A stretch of 64,000 nt of DNA from NCBI RefSeq assembly GCF_028583425.1, contig NC_072793.1, forward strand, positions 173,453,681-173,517,680, written 5' to 3'. The translations under genes and the position numbers were made by a program. The notes beneath the pieces were generated by a model. That model was not told the origin of the DNA and did no database searches. It worked only from the letters and a program-made list of their open reading frames with translations. The DNA comes from Eublepharis macularius. Its lineage: Eukaryota; Chordata; Lepidosauria; Squamata; Eublepharidae. Positions 36,050-47,674 of the stretch are shown here, one piece after another; position 1 is the first letter of the stretch; each line of letters opens with the position of its first letter.

Positions 36050-36680
36050 TTCGCTCCTCTGAACAGGGTCTCGTGTAGGTGCCGCCCTGCACACGGGCAC
36101 CTACGTACATTATTAACATACATCATTAGCATTTAACCCAAGGACTCCTTCCTGTGAAGTTGGAAAGGCTGAGAATGAGTGCCTGGCCCAGGGCCAACCA
36201 GCAACTTTCAGTAGCAGTAGCAGGATTTGAACCTACATCTCCTAGATCCTAATCAGACACTCTGCCACTGCACTGCCCGTACACAGGCTTTCTCTGTAGT
36301 GGCCCCTACCCTGTGGAACAGCCTGCCTAAAGAGGCCAAGCGAGCCCCCACTTTCCAGGCTTTCCGCAAACAATGCAAAACTTAAATAATTCAAAAAGGC
36401 TTTTGTATTGTATGGAGGGGGTTTCAGATGCTTCGCTAATGAGTTAGGGACTATAGGCATCGACACTGTGTTGCCATATGTACTATCGGTTGCTTTTAAC
36501 TATGTGCTCCTATGTTCTGTTTCAGTACTTCTTCAGCTCTGTATTGGATTCTTACTAATGCTACGTCTTTGTAAACTTGTGTTTATTTACCCTATGGCAT
36601 TGTTCATGGAAATGTCCTTGAAACTGACTGTACTAATCTCATACGATGTAATCCGCCTTGAGACTATAAATGACATGAAC
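36050..36680 (+). mobile_element. L2/CR1-type LINE 3' end
   Basis: Contains tcctctgaacagggtctcgt and ends gtaatccgccttgagact then ataaatgac, the usual tail of this LINE. It is interrupted near 36110-36285 by a SINE. Confidence 0.55.
36110..36285 (-). mobile_element. tRNA-derived SINE inside the L2 fragment
   Basis: Reversed body (gctgagaatgagtgcctggc) and head (gatttgaacctacatctcct, ctgccactgcactgccc). The LINE sequence resumes on the other side. Confidence 0.5.
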
Positions 36681-36814
36681 GAACAAACCAAGCAAGCAAG
36701 CAAAGGTTTACTTTCCAAGAGAAGCCAGGAAGGTGCAGGCAGCACAAAGAGAGTGCAAAATATCCCCTCTGGGAAAAAACAAAGAGGGTTTAACCGGTCC
36801 CCTGATTTATCAGA

Positions 36815-37300
36815 AGTTGTGTGGCGTAGCGGTTAGAATGGCAGACTATGATCAAGGAGCCCTGGGTTTGAATCCTCACTCTGCCATGGCAGATAGCTGG
36901 TTTACTTTGGCCCAGGCACACAGTCTCAGGCAGACCTACCTCACAAGGTTGTTGTGAGGATAAAATGGAGGGGAGAACAATGAAAGCCACTCTGTGTCCT
37001 CACTGGGGAGAAAAGCAGCACAGATAAGGAGGGCGGGAAATGTCCCCTCCTTTCCAAAACAAAGCTTCACTGACTGATGGCTAGCAGGCTCCATGTTCTC
37101 AGCTCGCGAACAGAAAGTGAGCTCAACCGGCAGGTGTCCGAGCATCCCTGCGGTACAGGGGATGTTGTGACAATAAAAGGGAACAGAGAACAGCAATATA
37201 AACCACTTTGAGTCCCCAATGGAGAGAACAGAACCACAGATGGGTGGTGGTGGAAAATGCCTCCTCCTCTTCAAAAGAGTTCAATAACTTCCCTGAACTA
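36815..37300 (+). mobile_element. tRNA-derived SINEs
   Basis: 36815-37015: gtggcgtagcggttagaatg (A box) and gggtttgaatcctcac (B box), then tacctcacaaggttgttgtg. A second body fragment covers about 37100-37270 (gggatgttgtgacaataaaa). Confidence 0.6.
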
Positions 37301-37309
37301 CCAAAGCTA

Positions 37310-37445
37310 GCGGTGCAGTGGCAGAGTGTCTGATTAGGATATAGGAGATGCAGGTTCAAATCCCGTTACTGCTACTGAAAGTTGCTGGCTGGCCCTGTTC
37401 CAGGCACTCATTCTCAGCCTTAGAAACTTCACAGGAAGGAGTCCT
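37310..37445 (+). mobile_element. tRNA-derived SINE
   Basis: gtgcagtggcagagtgtctg and caggttcaaatcccgttact head, with a short body. Confidence 0.6.
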
Positions 37446-37483
37446 TGGGTTAAATGTTAATGATGTGCTGCTAAATTATAGGT

Positions 37484-37680
37484 TGGTCAATACTGCAATA
37501 ATCTCAACAACATTGGTTCAAGCCAGCCTTGAAATCTCAGAATTTAAGCAGAGTTGGCCCTGGTTAGTATTTGGATGGGAGGCCACCAAGGAAGTCCAGG
37601 GTCCCTATGAAGGGGTAGGCAATGGCAAACCACCTCTGCCCATCTCTCGAAGACGTCATAAGTCCGCTGCGACTCTCCAG
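37484..37680 (+). mobile_element. 5S rRNA-derived SINE
   Basis: The words ttggccctggttagtatttg and gatgggaggccaccaaggaa correspond to the 3' half of 5S rRNA (cctggttagtacttggatgg). The tail ggcaatggcaaaccacctct, then aagtccgctgcgactctcc, fits the 5S-Sauria type of squamate SINE. It is a SINE, not a functional 5S gene. Confidence 0.65.
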
Positions 37681-37740
37681 CAGTTTGCACCCCAAAACAC
37701 AGCTGCCCCTCGACACTGTTCCCATCAAAACCAGAGAAGT

Positions 37741-38010
37741 ATTTTGCAAGGATTTTTTTTATTGCTTACCTTGTTTTTTAATCTTCCCGTGCTGCCGGGT
37801 CTCCCCTTCACCCACTGGCACTAGCAACTTACCCCTGGAACACTGAAAAGAGTTATCTTTTCACTTGAAAGGAATCGAAGCAGGAAGTGTTTGGAGCAAG
37901 TCATGTGGCTCTTCTTGATGCCTCTCTAGGAATGGAAACTCCTAACATTTAACCCTTGGACCGACTCTCTCCATAAGGCAGAAAGGTCCAGCTCCTTGTT
38001 TCACCCTGCC
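37741..38010 (-). promoter_or_regulatory. Gene C promoter-like block
   Basis: On the minus strand it reads aagggttaaatgttaggag, ttcctagagaggca, cacttcctgcttc, in the same order as the promoter block of gene A (gggttaaatgg, ttcctagagaggca, cacttcctgctc). A copy at 54680-54980 belongs to the relic unit. Promoter role is inferred. Confidence 0.5.
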
Positions 38011-38800
38011 AGACCCAGCAAGCTTCACTCCAATTCCACTGCAAAGTGTGGCAAAGTGAAGACAGGATTCAACCCCCTTTGCCATGCCAGGGTATGCTCA
38101 TTTTTGCCTCTAAGGAGAGATCCAGAGGTTTAGAATGGGAGGAAGCTAATGTGGGGCCACTGAATGCGGAACAATCCCTCTCTACATCTAGAGAAGTATC
38201 ATTTTCTGTTCTCTAAGAACCGCATGAAAGAGGTGCAGAAGCTTCTGGCTGGGCTCACTGGCTTGAGCCATGCATTTCCCAAGCATCGGCTTTGCTGCTC
38301 CCTCCTCAAAGGAGACTTTTTTGTTCTGAGTGGTGTGCCTTTATGGGTGTAATCCAGCAGGGCTCTTCCAGTATTCAAATACAGAAGCAAACTGCGTTCG
38401 CTGGGTGAAATGTAGCCCAAGATGAGTCCTTCCCGCATACATCAAGGAAGCAAATAGCTGCTGATCCCTCTCTTTCTTCTCCGTCTTCAACACATGGGTC
38501 TTCTCTTTCTTCCAGAGTGGAGATGGAATCAGGTTTGGGAACCAGTAGTCCTTATTTGGGGGGAAAGAGACCAGTTACTTCTGGATTTTCCTGTTCTAAC
38601 AAATACTCAGGTTTGCAAGCTAGGCTGTCTCATCATAACAGCAAAAGCGAGGAATGTAAAATTTTTCATCTCCTGTAGCACCAACGTAATGGGGGTGGGC
38701 GGGAAAGGGCTACTCTTGCATCCAGAAGAATCCATCAGCTAAGCCTGCTGGTGGCCCAGAGCAGAGAAGGAGGCAGTAGAAAACTCTGTGGCACTATAGC
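38011..38800. repeat. Intergenic module copy 2 (between C and D)
   Basis: Matches 54980-55560 and, from 38248, the window start. It separates the head-to-head genes C and D. No coding signal. Confidence 0.65.
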
Positions 38801-40070
38801 TCCTTGCATTCACTCCCCTCCCTTCTCCATACCCTACCATCTATAGGGTCCGCCCCCAAAGCTCCAGAAATTTCACAACCCAGTGTGGGCAACCCTACTC
38901 CCATGGAATGGCCTAGGAGCTTGCTGCTGATTTTCTCTCTTGGCCGACACCCTTTTGAGCCCCGGGGATTGTGCCTGGTGGAAAAGGAGCAGAAGAGTGG
39001 ATCAGTGGCTACCCAGGAGGGAGGGAGGGCCTTGGGAAAGTTGATATCGGGCTCTCCCAAGGAGAGGTGGTGTTCTTCTCCCAGGAGCTGGGAGGCTCAG
39101 CATCCCTCACCCATGGAGGCAGACACGGATCAGGGAAAGGCCAATGACTCAGGCAGCGTAGGGACCAGAGAAGCAGCCAGCCCCTTTAGGATGTTTATGT
39201 TGTTGGGAACGTATCCCCTGTTAAAACTTTTAATGTTTACATGCGGGGTATTTAAAAAATGGTTAGGTTCTTACTCACTGTCACCCAAATCTCTAGGAAT
39301 TTGCCAACATGGACCTGGCAACCCTCGGGTACTCTGGTCCTACCCGGTTTGAACCGCCTAGACCAGGGTTGTGGCAGCTGAGCAGGCCCTTCACTAGTGT
39401 GCCGTGGTGGTCAGGAACAGGTGAGGAAGGAGAGAGGCTGTGGAGGCTGAAGGGATGTCTAATGGTCTGGATCATTCTGGTCTGGCCTGATTCAGGTGCA
39501 GGCATGCACTTAAGAAACACTAGGTGTCCAGATCACTTTCTGTTACCAGATCATTTGGTTCCTATCTGAAAGATACACCTCAACATGGTTGATTCAGTAT
39601 GTGAGGATTTGCCCACCACGAGTGAGCCAGCTTAACATCCCAATCACCCATATTTACATTTGGGCAATCACCACAACCCGGTGAGGTAGGTCTGCTGGGA
39701 GCATGTGGCTAGCCCAAAGTCAGCCAGCAGCCTTCCACGGCAGATTCAGGATTTGAACCTGGCTCTCCTAGATCCTAGCTTAGGTAGCTCAGGTTGGTTC
39801 TTAAACCCTCTTCAATTTGTTAAGGAGGAGATTGTTCCATCCTGCATCTCCGTGCTGCCCTTCTCCCCAACAGGGCCTCCAAGCAGCTCACATTGTTCTC
39901 TGCTCCATTTTGTCCTCACAACAATCCTGTGAGGTAGGTTTGGCTGAGAATGTGCACCTGGCTCAGTGTTAGACAGCATCTTTTTGTGACAAAGTGGAGA
40001 TTCAAACCTAGTCCAGTGCTCTGAGCACTCCACTACATTGGCTGGGATACCTCATGGATAGGGTTGCCAG
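38801..40070. repeat. Gene D upstream segment, inverted copy near gene E
   Basis: 38905-40060 is homologous to the reverse complement of 57350-58775 (for example ggcaaccctcgggtactctg here, mirrored at 58040). It includes two minus-strand tRNA-derived SINEs (about 39690-39800 and 39830-40045) and a MITE stub at 39290-39330. No gene is supported despite some long open frames. Confidence 0.65.
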
Positions 40071-40210
40071 TCTCCAGGTGGGGGCTGGAGATCTGGAATT
40101 ACAGTTAATTTCCAGACAACAGAGAAAATGGCATGGTACAATGCCATAGACCTACCCTCCAAAGCCACCATTTTCTCTCCAGGAATTTCCCAACCTGGAG
40201 AGCATCGTTA
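40060..40210. mobile_element. GTTGCCAG-type MITE, partial
   Basis: Begins agggttgccagtctccaggt and ends near cccaacctggagagcatcg; decayed 3' end. Confidence 0.5.
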
Positions 40211-40513
40211 AACTCCTTTGTTTTGTAAGGGAGGGGAATTTTTCCACCCTCGCTTTCTGTGCGGCCTTTCTCCTCAGTGTGGATTCATAAGAGGGGGCCA
40301 CCTTGCCCAAACTTTGATGGATACATGAACTGAACGATGACAGGGAACTATCCCCTCATAATCCGTGTCCATTTAAGGAAAATAGATTGGGATGGGGTTC
40401 CAACTTCTACCCTGTCCCAGATTAACTTGCGTTTGTCCTCGACCAACGCAGCCACTGTCAGAACAAAATCTCCTCTTGGGAGGGGACATCACTGCCAAGG
40501 CATGAGGACTCAC

Positions 40514-40723
40514 AGGATTGCCAGCCCCAAGTTGGGAAATTCCTGGAGATTTTGAGGATGAAGCCTGGGGGGCTGGCGGGGTTTGAGGAGAGACCTCAGC
40601 ATGGTCTAATGCCATAGAGTCCACCCTCCAGAGCAGCCACTTTGCCCAGGGGAACTAATTTCTGAGGCCTGGAGATCAGTTGCAATTCCAGATTTACAGC
40701 TCCCGCCGGGAGACTGGCAACAC
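40514..40723. mobile_element. GTTGCCAG-type MITE (upstream of gene D)
   Basis: Ends attgccagccccaagttggg and gactggcaacact. The uninterrupted gaggagagacctcagcatgg at about 40586 is the empty site for the solo LTR of gene A's copy. Confidence 0.7.
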
Positions 40724-40736
40724 TAGAAGCTCTACG

Positions 40737-41100
40737 GGGCTCGAGCCAGTCCTTTTTTGTTACCTAGAAGGAGCTTCCATGAACGGGTTAAATGGAACGA
40801 GCGTCTCAGTTCCTAGAGAAGCACGAAGGGATGAGGCCGCCTGATCTCTAACAGCGATCACTTCCTGCTCTGTGGGAAGACTCGCCTTTCAGTTTCCCGC
40901 CCGGGAGTTGGGAGCGAGTTTGGGCGGAGGGGCGGGGCGGTAACGCCAGGGGAGCCGCGTCGGGTTTTCCTCCTTGACTTCGGGCGTGAAAATCCTGTTT
41001 CCCTCGCCGCCTTTGACGGGGGATTCCGGCACTTGCCTTGTTCTGGTAGGGGAGGGCGGCGGGCTCGGCCAGGCGGCGGCTGCCCGTGGAGCAGGGGAGG
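40737..41100 (+). promoter_or_regulatory. Gene D promoter / leader
   Basis: Shares gaacgggttaaatggaacga and cacttcctgctctgtgggaa with gene A. Very GC-rich after 40900. Confidence 0.55.
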
Positions 41101-41430
41101 ATGAGTGGAGAGCCGGGCCTGGGGGACGAGGACCCCCTTTGGGACGCGCAGCGCCGGCGCTTCAGGCAGCTCCGCTACCGGGAGGCCGAGGGGCCCCGGG
41201 GGGCCTGCAGCCGCCTCCATCAGCTCTGCCGCCAGTGGCTGGAGCCCGAGAGGCGCAGCAAGCGGGAGATGCTGGACCTGGTGCTCCTGGAGCAGCTCCT
41301 GGCCGTCCTGCCCCCGGAGATGGAGCGCTGGGTGCGGGGCTGCGGGCCCGAGAGCAGCGCCCAGGCGGTGGCCCTGGCCGAGGGCTTCCTCCTGAGCCAG
41401 GCAGAGGGCGAGGAGCAGGAGCCGCAGCAG
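41101..41430 (+). CDS. Gene D exon 1: SCAN domain
   Basis: ATG at 41101 gives a short leader, [14 protein letters not shown], then a SCAN domain at about residues 15-103. Over about 290 nt it differs from gene A at one base (gagccg for gagcag), including silent positions. Total gene D frame is 2250 nt, 749 aa, unbroken. 110 codons ending EEQEPQQ before gtgagg. Confidence 0.93.
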
Positions 41431-41579
41431 GTGAGGGGGCTTCGCCAGGGAGTGTGGCTGGGGCACGGGATACGACCCTGGGCGACCACAGAATCCACAT
41501 TAAGGAACCCCCTCCCCAGCCTGTTCCCTCTTCCTTTTCTCATCCGTTTCCCCTTTCTGGGATCTCACTTCTGTTTCAG

Positions 41580-41628
41580 GGGCAGGAGCAGATCGGGCAG
41601 GAGCATCACCACAAAACACCTTTGCAGG
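41580..41628 (+). CDS. Gene D exon 2 (49 nt linker)
   Basis: [16 protein letters not shown] plus one base, between ctgtttcag and gtaaga. Confidence 0.85.
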
Positions 41629-42805
41629 GTAAGAGCACGCGTAGGCTGCTTTTGTGCCCTTTTAGTTCTGTGTGGGAAAGATGCTGTGTTCTAGCTTTTC
41701 CGTTTAGAAGTTTCTGTTTCGGGAAGCAGATGACCCCAAGATGAAGAAAATTGATAGGGATTAACCATGATAATATTATAAGAGGGAGTCTACAAACTGT
41801 ACAGGATGTAAACATTTCCAGCCCTCCTCTCTTCTGGCACTGCGGAAAAGGAGGTGGGGACGACACTGCCTCCAAATTCAAATAATCATGATTAATGTCA
41901 AAAATCAGAGAGATAATGTTGAGTCAATAAGGAAAGGAACAAAATTATAGGCTCCCATCCCGTAGCCACCAAATCACAACCCCCACCAAAACTTGTGAGT
42001 CAAGAGCTTTTTCCTACTATAGGGCAAGGAACATACGAAGTTGACAAACCTCGAAAGGCTGCTAGTGGAATAGGGCCGTTGCTGGTTGTTAAAACCCTGT
42101 TCTGTCCAACTGGAAATGAAGTGCTAGGGGACAAAAAAAATTGGTCAAAAAGTGGCCTTGAATCAACCTGTAAATACCTGTATTTGACATCACTGAGCTT
42201 ATCATTCTCTTTGAATATTCCCTGACAGTTGTTGATTTCCATGGTTATTATATTTTCCTTTATAATCTGACCTTCTCACCTGACCTTCTCACTGCAACTC
42301 AAGGCAGTCAGTCAGTAAGAGCATTACAAGATATGATCACTGCAGTTGGACTGGGATTGTAGAGCAGGGGAAAATTCCAGAACAGCCATTGCAAGTACAA
42401 TACAGGTGATGTGTTGGTGGTGTCTCATCCTGTGACGCCTAGCTAGGATGACAAGAGGGTAACTGTTGGTACCTTTCCAATAGCAAGGGCTGACTTTTTC
42501 TGTCTGTGCCATTTTTGCCCACATGCAAAGAAATTCTGGGACGGGAGCTGCGGTGCTGTTGGGGGATTTAGAACTGCCTGTTCCTGGCATTTCAGACAAA
42601 CAGGCCATTTTTTTACATCTGATGAGTGTAGCAAGGTTGGGTTTGTCAAATGATTGGAAGCAAACGGTTATCAGAAACTAGAATGCAAAGTAGTTGTGAC
42701 CATGAACCAAGAGAGGGAGAATCTTTTCCCCCCCACTCCATGAACAGAAATGCTAAATACTTGTAGAGGCCAGAATGCATTCCCGTTATCTTTCAATTCT
42801 TCTAG
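41629..42805 (+). other. Gene D intron 2
   Basis: Recognisably homologous to gene A 2322-3578 but visibly more diverged than the SCAN exon. No other feature. Confidence 0.5.
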
Positions 42806-42885
42806 GTGGTGCTTTGAAACCAGTGATATCATCTTTGGCATCAATTTGTAGCAAACAGAAAGCCGCTTCCATGCAGCAGGACTCA
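42806..42885 (+). CDS. Gene D exon 3 (80 nt)
   Basis: GALKPVISSLASICSKQKAA then SMQQDS, between ttcttctag and gtaagt. Confidence 0.85.
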
Positions 42886-43111
42886 GTAAGTGTGGAACTG
42901 AGGATCCAGACCCTGGGCACCTTGCCCTACCCCTCCCTTGGCCACAGGGAATCAATCAAAATCTCCCTCTTTTCCCCCCTCCCTCGGCTGCTTTCTGGGC
43001 TGCTCACTAGACAGAAAATGAAAAGGTCTGATGGAGGGTTGAATCCTAAAAGCAAACATCTAATTATTGACCCCATAGAAGTTTGCCCTTAGAAGTTCTT
43101 TCTCTTTTCAG

Positions 43112-43238
43112 GGCCTGGTGACCTTTGAGGAGGTGTCTGTGCACTTCACTGAGGAGGAGTGGGCCCTGCTGAATCCAGACCAAAGAAGCCTTCACAAGGA
43201 AGTCATGGAGGAAAACTGTCAGAATGTGGCCTCTTTGG
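43112..43238 (+). CDS. Gene D exon 4: KRAB-A box
   Basis: 127 nt; [20 protein letters not shown] then [25 protein letters not shown] in place of MLE. Phase leaves one base for the finger exon. Confidence 0.92.
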
Positions 43239-44825
43239 GTAAGGTTGTGCTTTCTCTTGTTTCACAGGTGCCTAAGACAGAAATCGCTCCTTTTCAAAAG
43301 GACACAAAAAGAGAAGCGTGACAACCTTATCTAGTACCTCTCTCAAATGAGTGATGCAGAAAAAATGCCTTGCGTCAGTACCCTAGATCTGGAAGCTGAA
43401 TAAAGAATTCTAATCCACTCCAGAAATTCATGAGGAAAGCCAAACGTTGTCAATGTAGCTAAAATAAACTTCTAGTAAACTTTGTTAAAAGCTTTGTCCA
43501 GTGCTGTTGGACTTTTCCCTGCCCATCTCATCTTTGTAGTAACAAAAAGGGGGCCAGTCCTGGTAACAGCAATTGGGGAAAAGGGGGGGGGGAACAATCC
43601 CACCAAGGGCTATAACAGTTAACCTCTTAAGAGCTGAATGAAACAATAAAGGATGTGTGTGAAGGAATTTTATAACATCTTACTGTGCAGACATATACAT
43701 TCCTTACAACCAAAACATATGAATTCTCAAGAAGAGAAATATTCATTACATAATACATTTCATACAAGCTATGTATAATACATCTCCAAGAGCAAATATT
43801 ATGATCAGAAGTTCCACACGTGGAACCGGGAGGGTTGAGAATGGTATCCTCCTATACAAGCTTCTATCAATTTATCAGTATGCATTCTTTCCTCCACGTG
43901 GAGGAATGTGCAGTATGCATTCTTTCCTCGTGGAAATGAAATCCTATATAAGTGATTCCCTGTACTGGTTGAGGCTGGAGGCTGGGAATCAGCTCCGGAG
44001 AGGCTGTTTTCCTCAGTCAGGAGAAGGGACAAGGCGGTGCAGGCCCCTTCCCTGGCTGGCTTAGGCCTGAGGACACCAGCCAACGGCAACCAGCAAGATG
44101 GCAAAGGTCCATCTGGGGGCGCAGGTGAAGGAGCTTCACAAGCCTTTTTGGCGTTGATTGAGAGAATACAAACTTGATCAGGTCTCTTAGTATTTAAAGC
44201 AATCAAACCAGCAGCGATTTAGGTCCCTAAAATTAAGAACTACCATCCTTTCAAGCTGCTCCAGTTGGTCTACCTAGACTAGTAACATCTCTTCTGATTA
44301 TTAGTGGAGCTTTGGAGAGAAAGGGCATGATTGGACCTTGTATGTGATGCGATGAAAGGCAGGTGATGTGTTGGGGGGGCAACAGGGCTGCCATTCCATT
44401 TGTGGGTTTCTGTGAATTCTTGCCTTTTATCCTGCCCTTCTTTTAAGAAGATCAAAACAGCATTTGTGAGGTGAGAGATCTGCCAGAGGTCCCTCTAGAC
44501 CAGCCTTCCATTACCCACAGCAGCCAACTAGAGTCCCTGGAAGGTTTGCAAGCAGAAAAGCAGAGCCAAAGTCTTGCTTTAGGAGTGTCCTGCTGGCAAG
44601 CAGCCTTCAGAGAGATGCTGCCTCTAAACAAAGAGGTTTCACTGCATGATCTTATCTCTGACAATACAACCATGCATGAAAAACCAACAGCTGAATAATA
44701 CATGGCAAGATTTGACTCTTCTTTAAGTGATTTCTGTTCTGTCATCACAAAGAGCAGTAAATGGCCTTCTTGCCTTGCTTTTCTATTTGCTTTAAGACAT
44801 TACTAACCTTTTCTCTTTATTCCAG
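43239..44825 (+). other. Gene D intron 4
   Basis: No Helitron-like insertion. 43877-43895 and 43911-43929 repeat cagtatgcattctttcctc around a cgtgga/tccacg palindrome. The shared block with cctatataagtgattccctg starts at 43951. No exon supported. Confidence 0.5.
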
Positions 44826-46489
44826 AGCCTGATGGACCCCCGGAAAAGCTCAAGGGAGGACCACAACAGCTCCCTCTAGAAAGGAAACAGCAAAGAAGAC
44901 GCACTGGAACAGACTGGAAGAGGGAGAGTGAATTCTCTACTTCTCAGGGTCCTGAATCCCAGGACTTCTCCCCAGACCAAGGAAAGATCAGTTGCCCTGT
45001 GTGTAGAAAAACATTTAGATATAAATCAGTGTTTGATAGACACTGGACAATCCATACAGGGAAGAAACCATATCAATGTTTGGAGTGCGGAAAGGCTTTT
45101 GTTCGGAAGGAACTCCTTTTGCAACACAACAACATTCATACAGGGCAGATATCTCATAAATGCTTGGAGTGTGGTAAGAGCTTTGCTCGGAGTAGAGATG
45201 TTACTATCCACCGTCGAATCCACACAGGGGAGAAACCATATACATGTTTGGAGTGTGGAAAGAGATTTATTCACAGTGGCAACCTTACTTCACATCAGCG
45301 AGTTCACACAGGGGAGAAACCATATAAATGTTTGGACTGTGGAAAGCGGTTTACTCACAGAGGCACCCTTACTGCACATCAACGAATCCACACAGGTGAG
45401 AAACCATATAAATGTTTGGAGTGTGGAAAGAGCTTTGCTCAGAGGACACATCTTATTGTCCATCGACGAAGCCACACAGGGGAGAAACCATATAAATGCA
45501 TGGAGTGTGGAAAGAGCTTTGCTCGGAGTAAATACCTTACTAACCATCGACGAAGCCACACAGGGGAGAAACCTTATAAATGCTTGGAGTGTGGCAGGAG
45601 CTTTGCTTTGATTGGAAGACTTGCTCGTCATCGACAGATCCACACAGGGGAGAAACCATTTAAATGTTTGGAGTGTGGCAAGAGTTTTGCTCGAAGTACC
45701 AGCCTTACTGTCCATCAACGTATCCACACAGGAGAGAAACCATATACATGTTTGGAGTGTGGAAAGAGATTTAGTCAGAGTACCAGACTAACTGTACATC
45801 AACGTTTCCATACAGGGGAGAAACCATATAAATGTTTAGAGTGTGGAAAGAAGTTTACTTGCAGAGGCACCCTTACTGTACATCAACATTTCCACACAGG
45901 AGAGAAACCATATAAATGTTCGGAATGTGGCAGGAGCTTTGCTTTGATTGGAGGACTTGCTCGTCATCGACAGATCCACACAGGAGAGAAACCATTTAAA
46001 TGCTTGGAGTGTGGCAAGAGTTTTGCTCTAAGCGCATACCTTACTGTCCATCAACGTATCCATACAGGGGAGAAACCATATAAATGTTTGGAGTGCGGAA
46101 AGAGATTTACTCAGAGGACACAGCTTACTGCGCATCAATATTTCCACACAGGGGTGAAACCATATAAATGTTTGGAGTGTGGAAAGAGGTTTACTCAAAG
46201 TGGCACCCTTACTGCACATCGACGTTTCCACACAGGTGAAAAACCATATAAATGTTTGGAGTGTGGAAAGAGCTTTGCTCAGAGGAGACAGCTTACTGTC
46301 CATCGACAAATCCACACAGGGGAGAAATCATATAAATGCACAGAGTGTGGAAAGAGCTTTGTTGAGAGTTCAGAACTTACTGTCCATCAACGAATCCACA
46401 CAGGAGAAACCATACCCAGTCTTCCTCCTCAACAGGGATCCGAAATGACTTACCTTGTTCTCCTGCCTTTCATTTTTTCCTCACAGTAA
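44826..46489 (+). CDS. Gene D exon 5: 17 C2H2 zinc fingers
   Basis: After tttattccag. Leader [20 protein letters not shown]..., then seventeen C2H2 fingers with TGEKPYKC-type linkers; finger 1 is [17 protein letters not shown]. All Cys and His ligands are present. Fingers 8-11 and 12-15 are a block duplication of about 336 bp, both opening with GRSFALIG(R/G)LARHRQIH and closing with a RGTLT/SGTLT finger. Tail [20 protein letters not shown]... ends at TAA 46487-46489. The longest array of the cluster; with seventeen fingers it could contact a long site, though usually only a subset binds. Targets unknown. Confidence 0.94.
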
Positions 46490-46584
46490 CCCTGCTGAAA
46501 GGAAAGTTAAGCTGAGAATGAGTCACTGGCCCACAGTCAACAAGCAACTTTCAGAGGCATTGGTGGGATCAGAACTTGGACGGA

Positions 46585-47030
46585 CCCTCTGACTGCTTCC
46601 TGAGAACCAACATCAAGATAATGCACACTGTGGTATTCCCCATTACTGTGTTTGGGTTTGAAAGTTGGACAATGAAGAAAGATGACAGGAGGAAAAATGA
46701 CATTTGAAAAGTGGTGTTGGAGGAGATTTTTACAGATATCATGGAGATCATAAAGATAATAAGGGGTTTTTAGGCTCAACCCAAGCCTGAATTCTCCCTA
46801 GAAGCTAGAATGACAAAATGACTTGCTGGAAAGGACAATAAAGCTAGGAAAGGTGGAAGGCAGTAGGAAAAGAGGAAGACCCAAAATGTGATGGCTGGAC
46901 TCAGCAAAGGAAGCCACAGCCTCCAGCCTGCAAAGTTTGAGCAATGTTGTTAATGATAGGACATTTTGGAGGTTAAATCATAGGGGTGCCATAAGTCTGA
47001 AGTGGCTTGATGGCAGACCTCACTCGCTCA
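46585..47030 (+). mobile_element. BovB (RTE) LINE 3' fragment
   Basis: Contains gtggtgttggaggagatttt, ctgaattctccctagaagct, ggcagtaggaaaagaggaag, and the tail ataagtctgaagtggcttga. Same place after the finger exon as in gene B, so it predates their separation. Decayed. Confidence 0.8.
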
Positions 47031-47059
47031 CTTTCACATAATCGCACACAGTTGTTCTA

Positions 47060-47170
47060 CCTTCCCTGTCTGTGCTTCCTTTCTCCCCAAAGTTGATACA
47101 AAGGAGGCTCAGATTGTTGTGGTCTCCCATTGTACCACAACACCTACCCTGTGAGGTACATTAGCTGAGA
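47060..47170 (-). mobile_element. SINE tail fragment
   Basis: ctgtgcttcctttctcccca then ccctgtgaggtacattagct, as at 21640-21725. The following 47171-47670 holds nothing I recognise. Confidence 0.4.
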
Positions 47171-47674
47171 TTGTATTGTTAAGAACATAGCTAGAAATAT
47201 AGAACTGTTCCTGGATTTGATCAAGAAAATACCAGATGTGTTTGCACAAAGAAACGGCTAGCTTGGTCCCATAGCTAGACATGCTGCAAAGGGAGTCTAG
47301 AGGTCTAGAATAGAACAATCGTGGAGGGGGGCATGAAGCAGAGGAGTAACACAGTCCAATGGCCTTATGTAGATTAGAAGAGTCATGCGGCCCATATCAA
47401 TAATACATGCTAAGGCCCAGATACAGAAGGCATCTGAGAATGACAGGAATGCCAACTTCACAGAATCTGATCCAAGAATGGGTGTATTGGTTGAGGGCCA
47501 AAAGATAATCATATGAAAAACTTGTAATCACTAATTTTACATAGACTTTGTTAAGACAAAATGTAACAAGAATGAACTAATAATTTCTATATACTTTAAG
47601 AAGATATTTCGTATGTAGATAATCTTGTCTGGTGTTTGAAGTTAGTTAGGAATATGAGCCCTTTGGACAGCTAG

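Noticed and set aside
36408-36836. A 142-codon ORF with a hydrophobic stretch
   Set aside because: It lies across the LINE 3' end and a SINE head; chance ORF.
36815-37015. Genuine tRNA genes at the SINE heads
   Set aside because: A and B boxes are present but no cloverleaf could be drawn, and the heads continue into shared SINE bodies.
37484-37680. A genuine 5S rRNA gene
   Set aside because: Only the 3' half of 5S matches, with many changes, and it runs into a SINE tail.
38804-39352. A 182-codon ORF upstream of gene D (PMEWPRSLL..., mirrored at 58427-58774)
   Set aside because: The two copies disagree in frame after about 60 codons. No domain or splice support; it is part of the duplicated spacer.
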